Shown: positions 17,551 through 25,786, counted from the first letter of the stretch. The stretch: 64,000 nt of DNA from Kitasatospora indigofera (GCF_014655955.1 NZ_BNBO01000025.1:56024-120023), one strand, 5' to 3'. Notes: generated from the letters alone by a model not told the origin. Made by a program: numbers and translations.

Positions 17551-17994
17551 GTGTTCAAGGGATTCCGCAGCTTCCTGCTGCGCGGGAACGTGGTGGACCT
17601 CGCGGTCGGCATCGTCATCGGCGCGGCCTTCACCGCCGTGGTCACCGGCTTCGTCACGGCCTTCCTGACCCCGCTCATCGGCGTCGCCACGGGTGCGGTC
17701 GGCGACTTCACCAAGAAGACCTTCGAGGTCGGCGGCACCAGCTTCCCCTACGGCGTTTTCGTCAACGCCCTGATCAGCTTCGTCCTGGTGGCGGCGGTGA
17801 TCTACTTCGTGGTGGTGGTCCCGGTCGGCCGGCTGCAGTCCCGGTTCGAGTCGGCCAAGCCGGTGCCGGTCGCCAAGGCCGACTGCCCGGAGTGCCTGAG
17901 CCCCGTCCCGACCGCGGCGGTCCGCTGCTCCTTCTGCACCTCGGAGCTGGCCGGCCGGACGGGCTTCCCGGCGCAGCCGCTGCAGCGGCACTGA
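17551..17994 (+). CDS. mscL: large-conductance mechanosensitive channel MscL
   Basis: A 147-residue pentameric channel protein that opens under membrane tension to release solutes on hypo-osmotic shock. GTG 17551 gives MFKGFRSFLLRGNVVDLAVG, the family N-terminus and first helix with the VVDLAVGIVIGAAFTAVV pore segment. The second helix is ALISFVLVAAVIYFVVVVPV. The cytoplasmic tail carries a CPEC...CSFC four-Cys pattern, a zinc-ribbon-like ending often present in actinobacterial MscL. It is monocistronic between the GNAT gene and the Gly/Gln-rich protein gene. Confidence 0.93.
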   Translation: MFKGFRSFLLRGNVVDLAVGIVIGAAFTAVVTGFVTAFLTPLIGVATGAVGDFTKKTFEVGGTSFPYGVFVNALISFVLVAAVIYFVVVVPVGRLQSRFESAKPVPVAKADCPECLSPVPTAAVRCSFCTSELAGRTGFPAQPLQRH

Positions 17995-18314
17995 CCGCGC
18001 CCACCAGCGGGCTTTCCGTCCGGGCCCCCGCCTCCGGCATCCGCCGGGCCGGGGGCCCCGGCCGATGCCGGCCACACCGCACGGGAGGGGCACTCCCGGT
18101 CGAACGGGTGGTCGAGTCCCAGGGGGCGGACATTCGGCCACCCGAATCGTGTTCGAGCGGTCGCTCGGCGTGCCCGGCTGGCCTGAAGTCGACGCCGATA
18201 TGTCGGATCTTCCTACTTTCGAGACCTTTGTGCGAGCGAAGAGTGTGTAAACACTTGAACTGCCCGCCCTCCCACTCTCCTCAGCAGGCACATTGTGGGC
18301 TTACCGTATGCCCC
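17995..18314. other. 320-base intergenic region with a small inverted repeat
   Basis: Between mscL and the Gly/Gln-rich protein gene. An inverted repeat AGTGT-GTAA-ACACT lies at 18242-18255 in a locally less GC-rich patch (18200-18260), about 60 bases before the next start; this is the likely promoter/operator zone. A 61-codon frame through it has no domain and was not accepted. Confidence 0.4.
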
Positions 18315-19085
18315 ATGACCTCGCCCCGCTCCTACGACGGAGTCGGCTACCCCTCTCCGTCCTTCTCCTCCGGCACGCCCATCTACGACAGCCTCGTCGC
18401 AGAACGCGGTGTCCCGCAGATCGCGCCCATCAACGTGCCGGCGGCCCTGCCCCCGGCGCTCTCCACCGGCTACGGCTCGGGTCTCGGCCCGTCCTACGAG
18501 AGCCGGTACTCCACCGGGTACGAGAGCTCCGGCAGCAACCTGCCCGCTCTGCCGCCCGCCCGGCTCGCCCTCGGCCCCGGGCCGAGCAGCAGCCCGGGCG
18601 CCGGCCCCGCCACCTCCTACATCCCGGCGCAGCCCAGCTACGCCTCGGTGCCGCAGCCGCCGGTGCCGGGCTACGGCGGCCCGCCGCAGCCGTTCCGGCC
18701 GCAGGCCCCGATGCCCGGCGGCTTCCAGCAGCCGGCGCCCGCGTACCAGTCCGGCGGCCAGAGCTTCGGCGGCCAGAACACCTTCGCCACCGCCCCGCAG
18801 GGTGTCGGCGGCGGCCAGCCGTTCGGCGCGCAGGCCCAGCAGGGCTTCAACGGGCAGGGCTTCGGCGGGCAGTCGTTCGGCGGGCAGCAGTCCTTCACCG
18901 GGCAGGGCCCGGCCGGCCAGGGCTTCCAGAACCAGTCCGACCAGAGCTTCGGCGGCAACCAGCTGCGCCCCGCCGTCTCCCCGGTCGCGCCGGTCCGCCC
19001 GATGCAGCCGCAGCGCCCCGCGCCCTACGGCGAGCAGGGCCAGTACGCCCAGCCCGGCTACCAGTCCCAGGGCCAGGCCTACTGA
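18315..19085 (+). CDS. Gly/Gln/Pro-rich hypothetical protein (DUF6643-like)
   Basis: A 256-residue low-complexity protein from ATG 18315 (MTSPRSYDGVGYPSPSFSSG). The first 50 residues are the most distinctive (TPIYDSLVAERGVPQIAPI) and match my recollection of a conserved streptomycete family, DUF6643. The rest is a Pro/Gly/Gln/Phe-rich tract with repeated SFGGQ and FGGQ units around residues 150-200. There is no signal peptide or membrane segment. Such GQ/FG-rich sequence is expected to be disordered and could phase-separate or serve as a scaffold; no function is established. A strong terminator hairpin follows at 19167. Confidence 0.75.
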   Translation: MTSPRSYDGVGYPSPSFSSGTPIYDSLVAERGVPQIAPINVPAALPPALSTGYGSGLGPSYESRYSTGYESSGSNLPALPPARLALGPGPSSSPGAGPATSYIPAQPSYASVPQPPVPGYGGPPQPFRPQAPMPGGFQQPAPAYQSGGQSFGGQNTFATAPQGVGGGQPFGAQAQQGFNGQGFGGQSFGGQQSFTGQGPAGQGFQNQSDQSFGGNQLRPAVSPVAPVRPMQPQRPAPYGEQGQYAQPGYQSQGQAY

Positions 19086-19403
19086 ACCCAGCCCCTGGTC
19101 CCACCCGCACCACCTGAGCACACCCCGGCGCGACGAAGAGCCGGGCGTACGGAGAAACGGGTCATCCACGGACCGTCCGGACCACCGCCACCGCGGTGTC
19201 CGGACGGTCCGTGCGCGTTTTCCGGCCGCGCCGCGCCGCGCCGCCGCAGAGCACCGCCGCCGCCCGTACCCCGCACGACCCGCCCCCGCCCCGCGCGCCC
19301 CCGCCCCCGCCCCGCGCGCCCCCGCCTCCGCCCGCTACCGACCGCCCGGACCCCGCTCCGCCCCGGCGCACCGCTCCGCGCCGCACGCTGGCAGGATGGT
19401 GGA
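19086..19403. other. intergenic region with terminator and C-rich repeats
   Basis: Besides the terminator at 19167-19213 it contains a C-rich tract, about 19275-19335, in which CCCCCGCCCCGCGCG-like units repeat. The complementary strand could form G-quadruplexes. No gene seen. Confidence 0.5.
19167..19213 (+). terminator. rho-independent-type hairpin after the Gly/Gln-rich gene
   Basis: Perfect 16-bp stem (19167-19182 with 19198-19213) around a 15-base loop, followed by GCGCGTTTTCC. It lies 82 bases after the stop at 19085. Confidence 0.8.
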
Positions 19404-20288
19404 ATGCCACAGTTGACCGGACTCCACGTCTACCCCGTCAAGTCCACCTACCGGTTGAGCCCGGACAGTGCCCGGGTGGAACCCTGGGGCCTGGCCGGTG
19501 ACCGGCGCTGGATGCTGGTGGACCCCACCGGCCGCTTCGTCAGCCAGCGGGAGCGGCCCGAGCTCGGCCAACTGCGCACGCTCCCCGCCGAGGACGGCAC
19601 CCTCACCCTGCGGACGCCCGACGGCGCCGGCGTCGAGGTGCCGCCGCCGTCCGCCGCCCGGCAGGACCGGCTCGCCGAGGTCGAGGTCTGGGGCACCCGG
19701 TTCCGGGCCGCCGAGGCCGACGACAAGACGCAGGCCTGGATCGCCGAGAACATCGGGGACTTCCGCCTGGTGCACCTGGACGACCCGCGCCGGCGGCCGG
19801 TCGACCCCGAGTGGGCCGGGCCGGGCGAGACGGTCTCGATGGCCGACGGGTTCCCGCTGCTGCTCACCGCCACCGCCTCGCTGGCGCGGCTGAACGAGCT
19901 GATCGCCGCCGAGAACCCCGAGGACGGCGGGCAGCAGCTGCCGATGACCCGGTTCCGCCCCAACCTGGTGGTCGACGGCACCGAGGCCTGGGAGGAGGAC
20001 ACCTGGCGCCGGATCCGGATCGGCGAGCTGACCTTCAAGGTGGTCAAGCCCTGCGGGCGTTGCGTGGTCACCACCACCGACCAGGAGACCGGCGTCCGGA
20101 CCGGCAAGGAACCGCTGCGCACCCTGGCCCGGCACAACCGGCTGCTGCAGAAGGCCTCCTTCGGGCAGAACCTGATCCCCGAACGACCCGAGGGGGTGCG
20201 CGGCGACGTGCTCGGCACCCTGCGGCTGGGCGACCCGGTCACCGTGCTGGAGACCGGCCCGCGCTGGCCGGCCGGCGCCCTGACCTGA
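19404..20288 (+). CDS. MOSC domain protein (YcbX/MARC-like)
   Basis: A 294-residue protein with an N-terminal MOSC beta-barrel (MPQLTGLHVYPVKSTYRLSPD, GLAGDRRWMLVDPTGRFVSQRE) and the C-terminal MOSC domain. The molybdenum-coordinating Cys is expected in VVKPCGRCVVTTTDQETG. FRPNLVVDG and FGQNLIP are further family signatures. Proteins of this type reduce N-hydroxylated compounds with a sulfurated or bare molybdenum cofactor, taking electrons from a reductase; no such partner is adjacent. It starts at ATG 19404 and is monocistronic. Confidence 0.87.
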   Translation: MPQLTGLHVYPVKSTYRLSPDSARVEPWGLAGDRRWMLVDPTGRFVSQRERPELGQLRTLPAEDGTLTLRTPDGAGVEVPPPSAARQDRLAEVEVWGTRFRAAEADDKTQAWIAENIGDFRLVHLDDPRRRPVDPEWAGPGETVSMADGFPLLLTATASLARLNELIAAENPEDGGQQLPMTRFRPNLVVDGTEAWEEDTWRRIRIGELTFKVVKPCGRCVVTTTDQETGVRTGKEPLRTLARHNRLLQKASFGQNLIPERPEGVRGDVLGTLRLGDPVTVLETGPRWPAGALT

Positions 20289-20467
20289 GCGGATGCCCCC
20301 GGTCCTGCCGCCCGGCCCCGGGCCGGGGCCGGCTCCGGCGGCGCCCGCCGGCCCGCCCGGAACGGAAACTCCCCGGGCTCGTTGACCTCAGGGACGCGCG
20401 GTCGGCCCGGCCGGACCGCGCGAGCGCGCTACGGTGGGCGGACGCCCGCGCGCCAGGTCGCGCGCCG

Positions 20468-20489
20468 GCTCGACAACAGCTCGACAACA
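20468..20489. repeat. 11-bp tandem duplication
   Basis: GCTCGACAACA occurs twice without a gap, in the leader of the beta-helix/AAA+ gene. Its meaning is unknown; it could be a direct-repeat regulator site. Confidence 0.7.
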
Positions 20490-20567
20490 GCGGGCCCGAC
20501 GACAGCCGGGCCGGGCCGTGGTGGGCCCGGCGGGATCGCGCCCGGTGAGCCCGGGCCCGGTGACCCC

Positions 20568-20595
20568 GGGCCGACGAAGGTGGGCCGACGAAGGT
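20568..20595. repeat. 14-bp tandem duplication containing AAGG
   Basis: GGGCCGACGAAGGT occurs twice in tandem immediately upstream of the AAA+ gene start region. Each copy carries a Shine-Dalgarno-like AAGG. Confidence 0.7.
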
Positions 20596-20612
20596 GGGGA
20601 TGGCGGAGCGTC

Positions 20613-23024
20613 ATGGCTGAGCACAGGGTCCGGGTCACACAGGACAGCGCCTCCCGGTGGCGCCGCCGCGCCGGGGAGTACGAGACGCTCACGGAGGCCC
20701 TCGCGGCCGCCGAACCGGGCGACACCGTGACCGTCCGGCCCGGCACGTTCCGGGAGAACCTGGTGCTGGACAAGGCCGTCACCGTCGTCCCCGCCGAGGG
20801 CCCGGGCAGCGTCCGGATCGACCCGCCGTCCGGGGTGCCGCTCACCGTCACCGCCGCCGCCACCGTGCGCGGCCTGGTGATCGAGGGCAACGACAGCTCC
20901 GCCCCCGCCGTGCTGGTCACCGGCCTCGGCGCGGCCGCGCTGCTGACCGGCTGCCGGGTGGACACCCGCTCGGCCGTCGGCATCGAGATCGTCGACGGCG
21001 CCCGGCCCGCACTCAGCGGCTGCGTGGTCAGCAACCCGTCCGGCCTCGGCCTGCGGCTGCGCGGCGAGGGCACCGCCGCCGTGTTCGAGGACTGCGAGGT
21101 GGCCGACGCCGGCCAGGCCGGGCTCGCCGTGCTCGGCGGCGCCACCGCGGCGCTGCTGCGCTGCAAGCTGCACCACGCCGGCGGGGCCGGGGTGCTGCTC
21201 ACCGACCCGGGCAGCGCGGCCGAGCTCACCGGCTGCGAGATCTACGAGATCCGCGGCAGCGGGGTGCAGGCCGAGTCGCACGCGGACGGCCGGCTCACCG
21301 ACTGCGACATCCACCGGGTCACCGGCAACGGCCTCACCCTGGACGGCGAGGCCGAGCTGACCCTCACCGGCTGCCGGGTGCACGACCTGCCGGAGAACGG
21401 CGCCGACCTGCGCGGACGGGCCCGGCTGACCATGACGCACACCACCGTCCGGGACTTCGGGCGCGGCGCCCTGTCGGTCTGGGACCTGGGCACCACGGCG
21501 GTCGCCGAGTCCTGCGAGATCCACAGCAGCGGCGGCGACTACCCGGCGCTCTGGGTCAGCGACGGCGCCCGGCTGACCCTCACCGACTGCTCGCTGCACG
21601 ACCTGCCGGACGCGCTGTTCGTGCTGGACCGGGAGTCCCGGGCGACCGCCGAGGACTGCTCGTTCAGCCGGATCCGGAGCTCGGCGGTCTCGGTCAGCGG
21701 CGGCGCGACCGTCGCGCTGTCCGGCTGCCGGGTCCAGGAGGCCGGTACCGGGTTCTGGTTCCGCGACCACGGCAGCGGCGGAGTGCTCACCGGCTGCGAG
21801 ATCTCCGAGGTCGCCACCGGGGTGATCGTCACCAAGGGGGCCGACCCGGTGCTGCGCGACTGCGCGGTCCGCGGCAGCGCCGAGGCCGCCGTCTACATCT
21901 CCGCCCAGGGGCGCGGCACCTTCGAGGACTGCCGGGTCTCGCACGGCAAGGGCTTCGGCTTCCACATCATCGACGGCTGCCGGACCGCCCTGACCCGCTG
22001 CCGGGCCGAGCAGAACCAGCGGGCCGGCTTCGAGTTCTCCGAGCCGGGGCCGGTGGTCGAGCACTGCACCTCGGACGACGTCGCGCCGGCCCACGCCGCA
22101 CCGCCCGCCGCCGCCCCGGCGACCGCGCTGCCGCCGCCCCGCACCGCCCGGCTGACCAGCGCGGCGCCGCCCGCCGAGGCCGCCGTGATCACCGCGATCC
22201 CGGACTGCCGCCCGGCCGACGAGGCGCTCGCCGAGCTGGACGCGCTGGTGGGCCTGGCCACCGTCAAGCAGGAGGTGCGCACCCTGATCGACCTGATCGC
22301 GGTCGGCCGGCGCCGCCGGCAGGCCGGCCTGAAGGCGCCCTCGCTCCGCCGCCACCTGGTCTTCACCGGCGCCCCCGGCACCGGCAAGACCACCGTCGCC
22401 CGGCTGTACGGGGAGATCCTCGCCTCGCTGGGCGTGCTGCAGCGCGGCCACCTGGTGGAGGTGGCCCGGGTGGACCTGGTCGGCGAGCACATCGGCTCGA
22501 CCGCGATCCGCACCGCCGCCGCCTTCGACCGCGCCCGCGGCGGGGTGCTCTTCATCGACGAGGCGTACGCGCTGTCGCCCGAGGACGGTGCCCGGGACTT
22601 CGGCCGCGAGGCGATCGACACCCTGGTGAAGCTGATGGAGGACCACCGGGACGAGGTGGTGGTGATCGTGGCCGGCTACACCCTGGAGATGGAGCGCTTC
22701 CTCTCCGCCAACCCCGGTGTCTCCTCGCGCTTCTCCCGCACCATCACCTTCCCCGACTACACCGCCGACGAGCTGCTGGAGATCGCCCGCTCGCAGTGCG
22801 CCGAGCACGAGTACGCCCTCGCCGAGGAGACCGAGGGGGCGCTGCTCGTCCACTTCGCCGGGCTGGAGCGCGGCCCCGGTTTCGGCAACGGCCGCACCGC
22901 CCGGCAGGTCTTCGAGACGATGGTCGAGCGGCACGCCATGCGGGTGGCCCACCTGGCCGACCCGTCCACCGAGGAGCTGCAACTGCTCGTCCCGGCCGAC
23001 CTGCCGGGGGCCGGCGGCCGGTAG
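20613..23024 (+). CDS. right-handed beta-helix repeat protein fused to a CbxX/EccA-type AAA+ ATPase
   Basis: An 803-residue two-module protein starting at ATG 20613 (MAEHRVRVTQDS; GGAG six bases upstream). Residues about 20-490 are pectate-lyase-like parallel beta-helix repeats of 22-24 residues, with recurring LTGCRV, LTDCDIH and FEDCEVAD rungs whose Cys residues form ladders. A Pro/Ala-rich linker (about 490-525) leads to an AAA+ domain: Walker A GAPGTGKTT near 586, Walker B GGVLFIDEAYAL near 643, sensor 1 VVIVAGYT, arginine finger NPGVSSRFSR. The ATPase belongs to the CbxX/SpoVK/EccA group, whose known members remodel Rubisco or serve ESX secretion. The helix may bind a repeated partner or glycan. 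No ESX gene is seen nearby. Confidence 0.88.
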   Translation: MAEHRVRVTQDSASRWRRRAGEYETLTEALAAAEPGDTVTVRPGTFRENLVLDKAVTVVPAEGPGSVRIDPPSGVPLTVTAAATVRGLVIEGNDSSAPAVLVTGLGAAALLTGCRVDTRSAVGIEIVDGARPALSGCVVSNPSGLGLRLRGEGTAAVFEDCEVADAGQAGLAVLGGATAALLRCKLHHAGGAGVLLTDPGSAAELTGCEIYEIRGSGVQAESHADGRLTDCDIHRVTGNGLTLDGEAELTLTGCRVHDLPENGADLRGRARLTMTHTTVRDFGRGALSVWDLGTTAVAESCEIHSSGGDYPALWVSDGARLTLTDCSLHDLPDALFVLDRESRATAEDCSFSRIRSSAVSVSGGATVALSGCRVQEAGTGFWFRDHGSGGVLTGCEISEVATGVIVTKGADPVLRDCAVRGSAEAAVYISAQGRGTFEDCRVSHGKGFGFHIIDGCRTALTRCRAEQNQRAGFEFSEPGPVVEHCTSDDVAPAHAAPPAAAPATALPPPRTARLTSAAPPAEAAVITAIPDCRPADEALAELDALVGLATVKQEVRTLIDLIAVGRRRRQAGLKAPSLRRHLVFTGAPGTGKTTVARLYGEILASLGVLQRGHLVEVARVDLVGEHIGSTAIRTAAAFDRARGGVLFIDEAYALSPEDGARDFGREAIDTLVKLMEDHRDEVVVIVAGYTLEMERFLSANPGVSSRFSRTITFPDYTADELLEIARSQCAEHEYALAEETEGALLVHFAGLERGPGFGNGRTARQVFETMVERHAMRVAHLADPSTEELQLLVPADLPGAGGR

Positions 23025-23084
23025 CCGCCGCGGCCGGCCGGGAATTCGGTCGCCCGGGCGGCGGCGGTCCCGTACGTTGCGGCC

Positions 23085-23612
23085 ATGTCAGAACTTCGCA
23101 CCGAACGCCTCCTGCTGCGCCAGTGGCAGGACACCGACCTGGGCCCCTGGGCGGCGATGAACGCCGACCCCGAGGTCCGCGAGCACTTCCCCGAGGTGCT
23201 CACCCCCGAGCAGAGCGCCGCCTCGATGGCCGCTTTCCGGGCCGGGCTCACCGAACGCGGCTGGGGCTGGTGGGCCGTCGAGGTGGCGGCCACCGGCGAG
23301 TTCGTCGGTTTCGCCGGCCTCGACCCGGTGGACGAGGGCCTGCCCTTCACCGGGGTGGAGATCGGCTGGCGGCTGACCCGCCCGGCCTGGGGGCACGGCT
23401 ACGCCACCGAGGCGGCCCTGGCCGTCCTGGACTTCGGCTTCCGGACGCTCGAACTGCCCGAGATCCTGGCGGTGACCACCGCCGGCAACCACCGCTCCCG
23501 GGCCGTGATGCGACGGATCGGCATGACCTACGACCCCGCCGACGACTTCGCCGACCCGGAGGTGCCGTCGGGCCCGCTGCGCGACGCCGTGCTGTACCGG
23601 ATCCGCCCGTAG
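23085..23612 (+). CDS. GNAT acetyltransferase (RimJ/RimL-like)
   Basis: A 175-residue acetyltransferase starting MSELRTERLLLRQWQDTDL, the typical N-terminus of the RimJ/RimL group that acetylates protein N-termini or small amines. The acetyl-CoA motif is ARPAWGHGYATEAALAVLDFGF-like, with RPAWGHGYATEA as the Q/RxxGxG/A segment, followed by LPEILAVTTAGNHRSRAVM and GMTYD. It stands 60 bases after the AAA+ gene, so co-transcription is possible, but a functional link is not evident. A strong hairpin follows its stop. Confidence 0.87.
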   Translation: MSELRTERLLLRQWQDTDLGPWAAMNADPEVREHFPEVLTPEQSAASMAAFRAGLTERGWGWWAVEVAATGEFVGFAGLDPVDEGLPFTGVEIGWRLTRPAWGHGYATEAALAVLDFGFRTLELPEILAVTTAGNHRSRAVMRRIGMTYDPADDFADPEVPSGPLRDAVLYRIRP

Positions 23613-23620
23613 GGCCGGCG

Positions 23621-23685
23621 CCGGTGGGCCCGGCGCGGTCCTTCGCCACGCCTCCGGCGGCGCGGACCGGCGCCGGGCCCACCGG
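23621..23685 (+). terminator. long terminator hairpin after the GNAT gene
   Basis: Arms 23621-23641 and 23664-23685 pair over about 21 bp with a single bulged base, enclosing a 22-base loop. It starts nine bases after the stop at 23612. Confidence 0.75.
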
Positions 23686-23769
23686 GGCGATCCGGTCCAC
23701 CGGCCGGTGAACGCCCGTGCGAGGATGGCCCGAACACCTGACCCACCACGGAGAGGCGGACGCGGGCGG

Positions 23770-24576
23770 ATGGCGGACAACAGCAATCTGCTGGCCGAAC
23801 AGCGGCGGGCGCTGATCCTGGACGAGGTCCGGCGGCGTGGCGGGGTGCGGGTCAACGAGCTCACCCGACGGCTCAAGGTCTCGGACATGACGATCCGGCG
23901 GGACCTGGACGCCCTGGCCCGGACCGGCGTGCTGGAGAAGGTGCACGGCGGCGCCGTGCCGGCCGAGGCCGCCCGGACGCACGAGCCCGGCTTCGAGGCG
24001 AAGTCCGCGCTGGAGCTGTCCGCCAAGGAGGAGATCGCCCGGGCGGCGGCCGCCCTGGTGGCGCCCGGCTCGGCCGTCGCGATCTCCGGCGGGACGACCA
24101 CCCACGCGCTGGCCGCGCACCTGACCGGTGTCGAGCGGCTGACCGTGGTGACCAACTCCGTCCCGGTCTCGGAGATCTTCGAACGGGCCCGGCGCGCCGG
24201 GGAGGGCGCCGGTGCGACGGTGGTGCTCACCGGCGGGGTGCGGACGCCGTCCGACTCGCTGGTCGGCCCGGTTGCCGACCGCACGATCCGCTCGATGCGC
24301 TTCGACCTGCTCTTCCTCGGCACGCACGGCCTGTCCGCCGAGGCGGGCCTGTCCACCCCGAACATCGCCGAGGCGGAGACCAACCGGCAGTTCGTGGACT
24401 CGGCCGGCCGGGTGGTGGTGGTCGCCGACCACACCAAGTGGGGCCTGGTCGGCCTGTCGACCTTCGCCGAACTCGCCGAGGCCGACACCTGGGTGACCGA
24501 CGCCGCGCTCCCGGCGGACGCCGCCCGGACGGCCCGCGAGCACGTCCGCGAAGTCCTGGTGGCCCCGGCCGGCTGA
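23770..24576 (+). CDS. DeoR/GlpR family transcriptional regulator
   Basis: A 268-residue DeoR-type regulator from ATG 23770 (MADNSNLLAEQRRALILDEV). The HTH and DeoR signature lie at about 20-60 (VSDMTIRRDLDALARTGVLEKVHGGA). The C-terminal sugar-phosphate sensor has ISGGTTTHALA, VVTNSV, LTGGVRTPSDSLVG and FLGTHGLSAEAGLSTPN. This family represses sugar catabolic genes and responds to a phosphorylated intermediate. No sugar operon is adjacent, so its target is elsewhere or unknown. It is convergent with the TetR gene at 24617. Confidence 0.88.
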   Translation: MADNSNLLAEQRRALILDEVRRRGGVRVNELTRRLKVSDMTIRRDLDALARTGVLEKVHGGAVPAEAARTHEPGFEAKSALELSAKEEIARAAAALVAPGSAVAISGGTTTHALAAHLTGVERLTVVTNSVPVSEIFERARRAGEGAGATVVLTGGVRTPSDSLVGPVADRTIRSMRFDLLFLGTHGLSAEAGLSTPNIAEAETNRQFVDSAGRVVVVADHTKWGLVGLSTFAELAEADTWVTDAALPADAARTAREHVREVLVAPAG

Positions 24577-24616
24577 GCCCGGCCGCCCCGCTCCGCCGCC
24601 GTCCGCCGGCGCGCGG

Positions 24617-25207
24617 TCATCCGGCCGGCGGCGACTCCCGCAGCAGCCGGCGGACCAACAGGTCGAGCCGCTGCTCCTGGAGGCCGGGACGCAGCCGCCC
24701 GCCCCGGGTGAGCATCACCAGTCCGTGCAGGGAGGCCCAGGCGATCTCGGTGAACGCCTCCGCCTCGGCGGCGTCCGCCACCCGCCCGAACACCTGGGCC
24801 AGTTCGGCGAAGGCGGCCTTCAGCGCGGCGGGCGAATCGGCGGTGCCGAACGGCAGCTCGCTGGCCATGGTGAACATCGCGTCGTACCGGGCGGGGTTGG
24901 CGTAGGCGAACGCGCAGTAGGCGCCGGCCAGGGCGGCGAAGGCCCCGGGCGGGTCGCCGGCGGCGGCGCGGGCCGCGGCCAGGCGGGCCGCGAGCTCGGC
25001 GAAGCCCTGCTCGGCGACGGCCGCCACGATGGCGTCCTTGCCCGCGAAGTGGCTGTAGAGGACGGGTTGGCTGTACTCGATCCGCTCGGCCAGCCGCCGG
25101 GTGGTCACCGCCTCCCAGCCCTCGGCCTCGGCCAGCTCCCGCGCGGTGTCGATGATCAGCTGATGGCGTTGGGCTCGGTCGCGCTCACGGCGCTGCTGGA
25201 TGGACAC
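24617..25207 (-). CDS. TetR family repressor controlling a divergent DUF4267 gene
   Basis: A 196-residue TetR regulator. The HTH spans about residues 14-58 (GWEAVTTRRLAERIEYSQPVLYSHF). The C-terminal domain includes AFAYANPARYDAMFTMASELPFG, seen in WHG-domain TetR proteins. GTG 25207 is chosen over ATG 25234 for two reasons: AGGA stands eight bases before the GTG, and the 13-bp operator-like palindrome at 25218-25230 would otherwise lie inside the gene. It faces the DUF4267 gene across 132 bases containing two identical palindromes, so autoregulation plus control of that gene is likely. Confidence 0.87.
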   Translation of the reverse strand: MSIQQRRERDRAQRHQLIIDTARELAEAEGWEAVTTRRLAERIEYSQPVLYSHFAGKDAIVAAVAEQGFAELAARLAAARAAAGDPPGAFAALAGAYCAFAYANPARYDAMFTMASELPFGTADSPAALKAAFAELAQVFGRVADAAEAEAFTEIAWASLHGLVMLTRGGRLRPGLQEQRLDLLVRRLLRESPPAG

Positions 25208-25217
25208 GAGCTGAATC

Positions 25218-25230
25218 CTAGCACCGCTAG
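25218..25230. promoter_or_regulatory. TetR operator candidate, copy 1
   Basis: CTAGC-ACC-GCTAG, a perfect inverted repeat with 5-bp arms and 3-base centre, just upstream of the tetR start codon and overlapping its ribosome-binding region. The same arms and spacing recur at 25269, which makes chance unlikely, the more so because CTAG is rare in such GC-rich genomes. Confidence 0.7.
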
Positions 25231-25268
25231 ACATCAGAGCAATGAATGCTCTAGCGTCGTTCTTGTTC

Positions 25269-25281
25269 CTAGCGATGCTAG
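25269..25281. promoter_or_regulatory. TetR operator candidate, copy 2
   Basis: CTAGC-GAT-GCTAG, the second copy of the inverted repeat, 51 bp from the first and 58 bp before the DUF4267 start. A single half-site CTAGC lies between them at 25251-25255. It is well placed to cover the promoter of the rightward gene. Confidence 0.7.
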
Positions 25282-25339
25282 ATACCACCGGCCAGGACCG
25301 GACCACCCGGTCGGACGGCCCGAGCAAGGGGAGACCACC

Positions 25340-25786
25340 ATGTCCGTCAAGCGCGCCCTCGCCACCGGCATCACCGTCCTGACCGGCCTCGGCATCAGCT
25401 ACGTCGGCCTGAGCTACCTGCTGGACCCGGCCGCCACGGCGCCGGCCTTCGGGCTCCCCGACTGGCCGCGCGGCGGCGACGCCACCGGGTTCCTCAACGT
25501 CAAGGGCGTCCGCGACCTGGTCTCCGGCCTGGCCGTGCTCACCCTGCTCGCCACCCGGCAGCGCCGGGCCCTCGGCTGGCTGATGCTGGTCGAGTCCCTG
25601 ACCCCGCTCGGCGACATGCTCGTCGTCCTGAACCACCACGGCTCGGCGGCCACCGCGTTCGGGGTGCACGGCCTGACGGCCGGCGCGGTCGCCGCGGCCG
25701 GCGTGCTGCTCCTCGGCGAGCCGCTCCGGCGCCCCGAGCCGGCCCGCGCCGGCACGGACCGGCCCACCGCCGCCGTGACGGCCTGA
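25340..25786 (+). CDS. DUF4267-type small membrane protein
   Basis: A 148-residue membrane protein with about four hydrophobic segments: GITVLTGLGISYVGLSYLL, GVRDLVSGLAVLTLLA, LGWLMLVESLTPLGDMLVVL, and GLTAGAVAAAGVLLLG. The sequence around FLNVKGVRDLVSGL with the later HG motif is typical of DUF4267 proteins, frequent targets of neighbouring TetR regulators. ATG 25340 follows AAGGGGAG. Its biochemical role is unknown; it may respond to a lipophilic compound sensed by the TetR partner. Confidence 0.82.
   Translation: MSVKRALATGITVLTGLGISYVGLSYLLDPAATAPAFGLPDWPRGGDATGFLNVKGVRDLVSGLAVLTLLATRQRRALGWLMLVESLTPLGDMLVVLNHHGSAATAFGVHGLTAGAVAAAGVLLLGEPLRRPEPARAGTDRPTAAVTA

Larger units (their letters stand above)
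20289..20612. other. 324-base leader region with short tandem repeats
   Basis: Precedes the beta-helix/AAA+ gene. It holds GCTCGACAACA twice in tandem (20468-20489) and GGGCCGACGAAGGT twice in tandem (20568-20595). The latter places two AAGG-type ribosome-binding motifs before a six-codon frame (ATG 20600, MAERHG) that ends across the main start. No independent gene seen. Confidence 0.5.

Noticed and set aside
18065..18250. A 61-codon + strand frame before the Gly/Gln-rich gene.
   Set aside because: No ribosome-binding site, no domain, and it runs through the likely promoter and inverted repeat of the next gene.
20613..23024. The AAA+ gene considered as part of a type VII secretion (ESX) locus.
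   Set aside because: No EccB/C/D, WXG100 or mycosin genes are in the window; neighbours are a MOSC protein and a GNAT.
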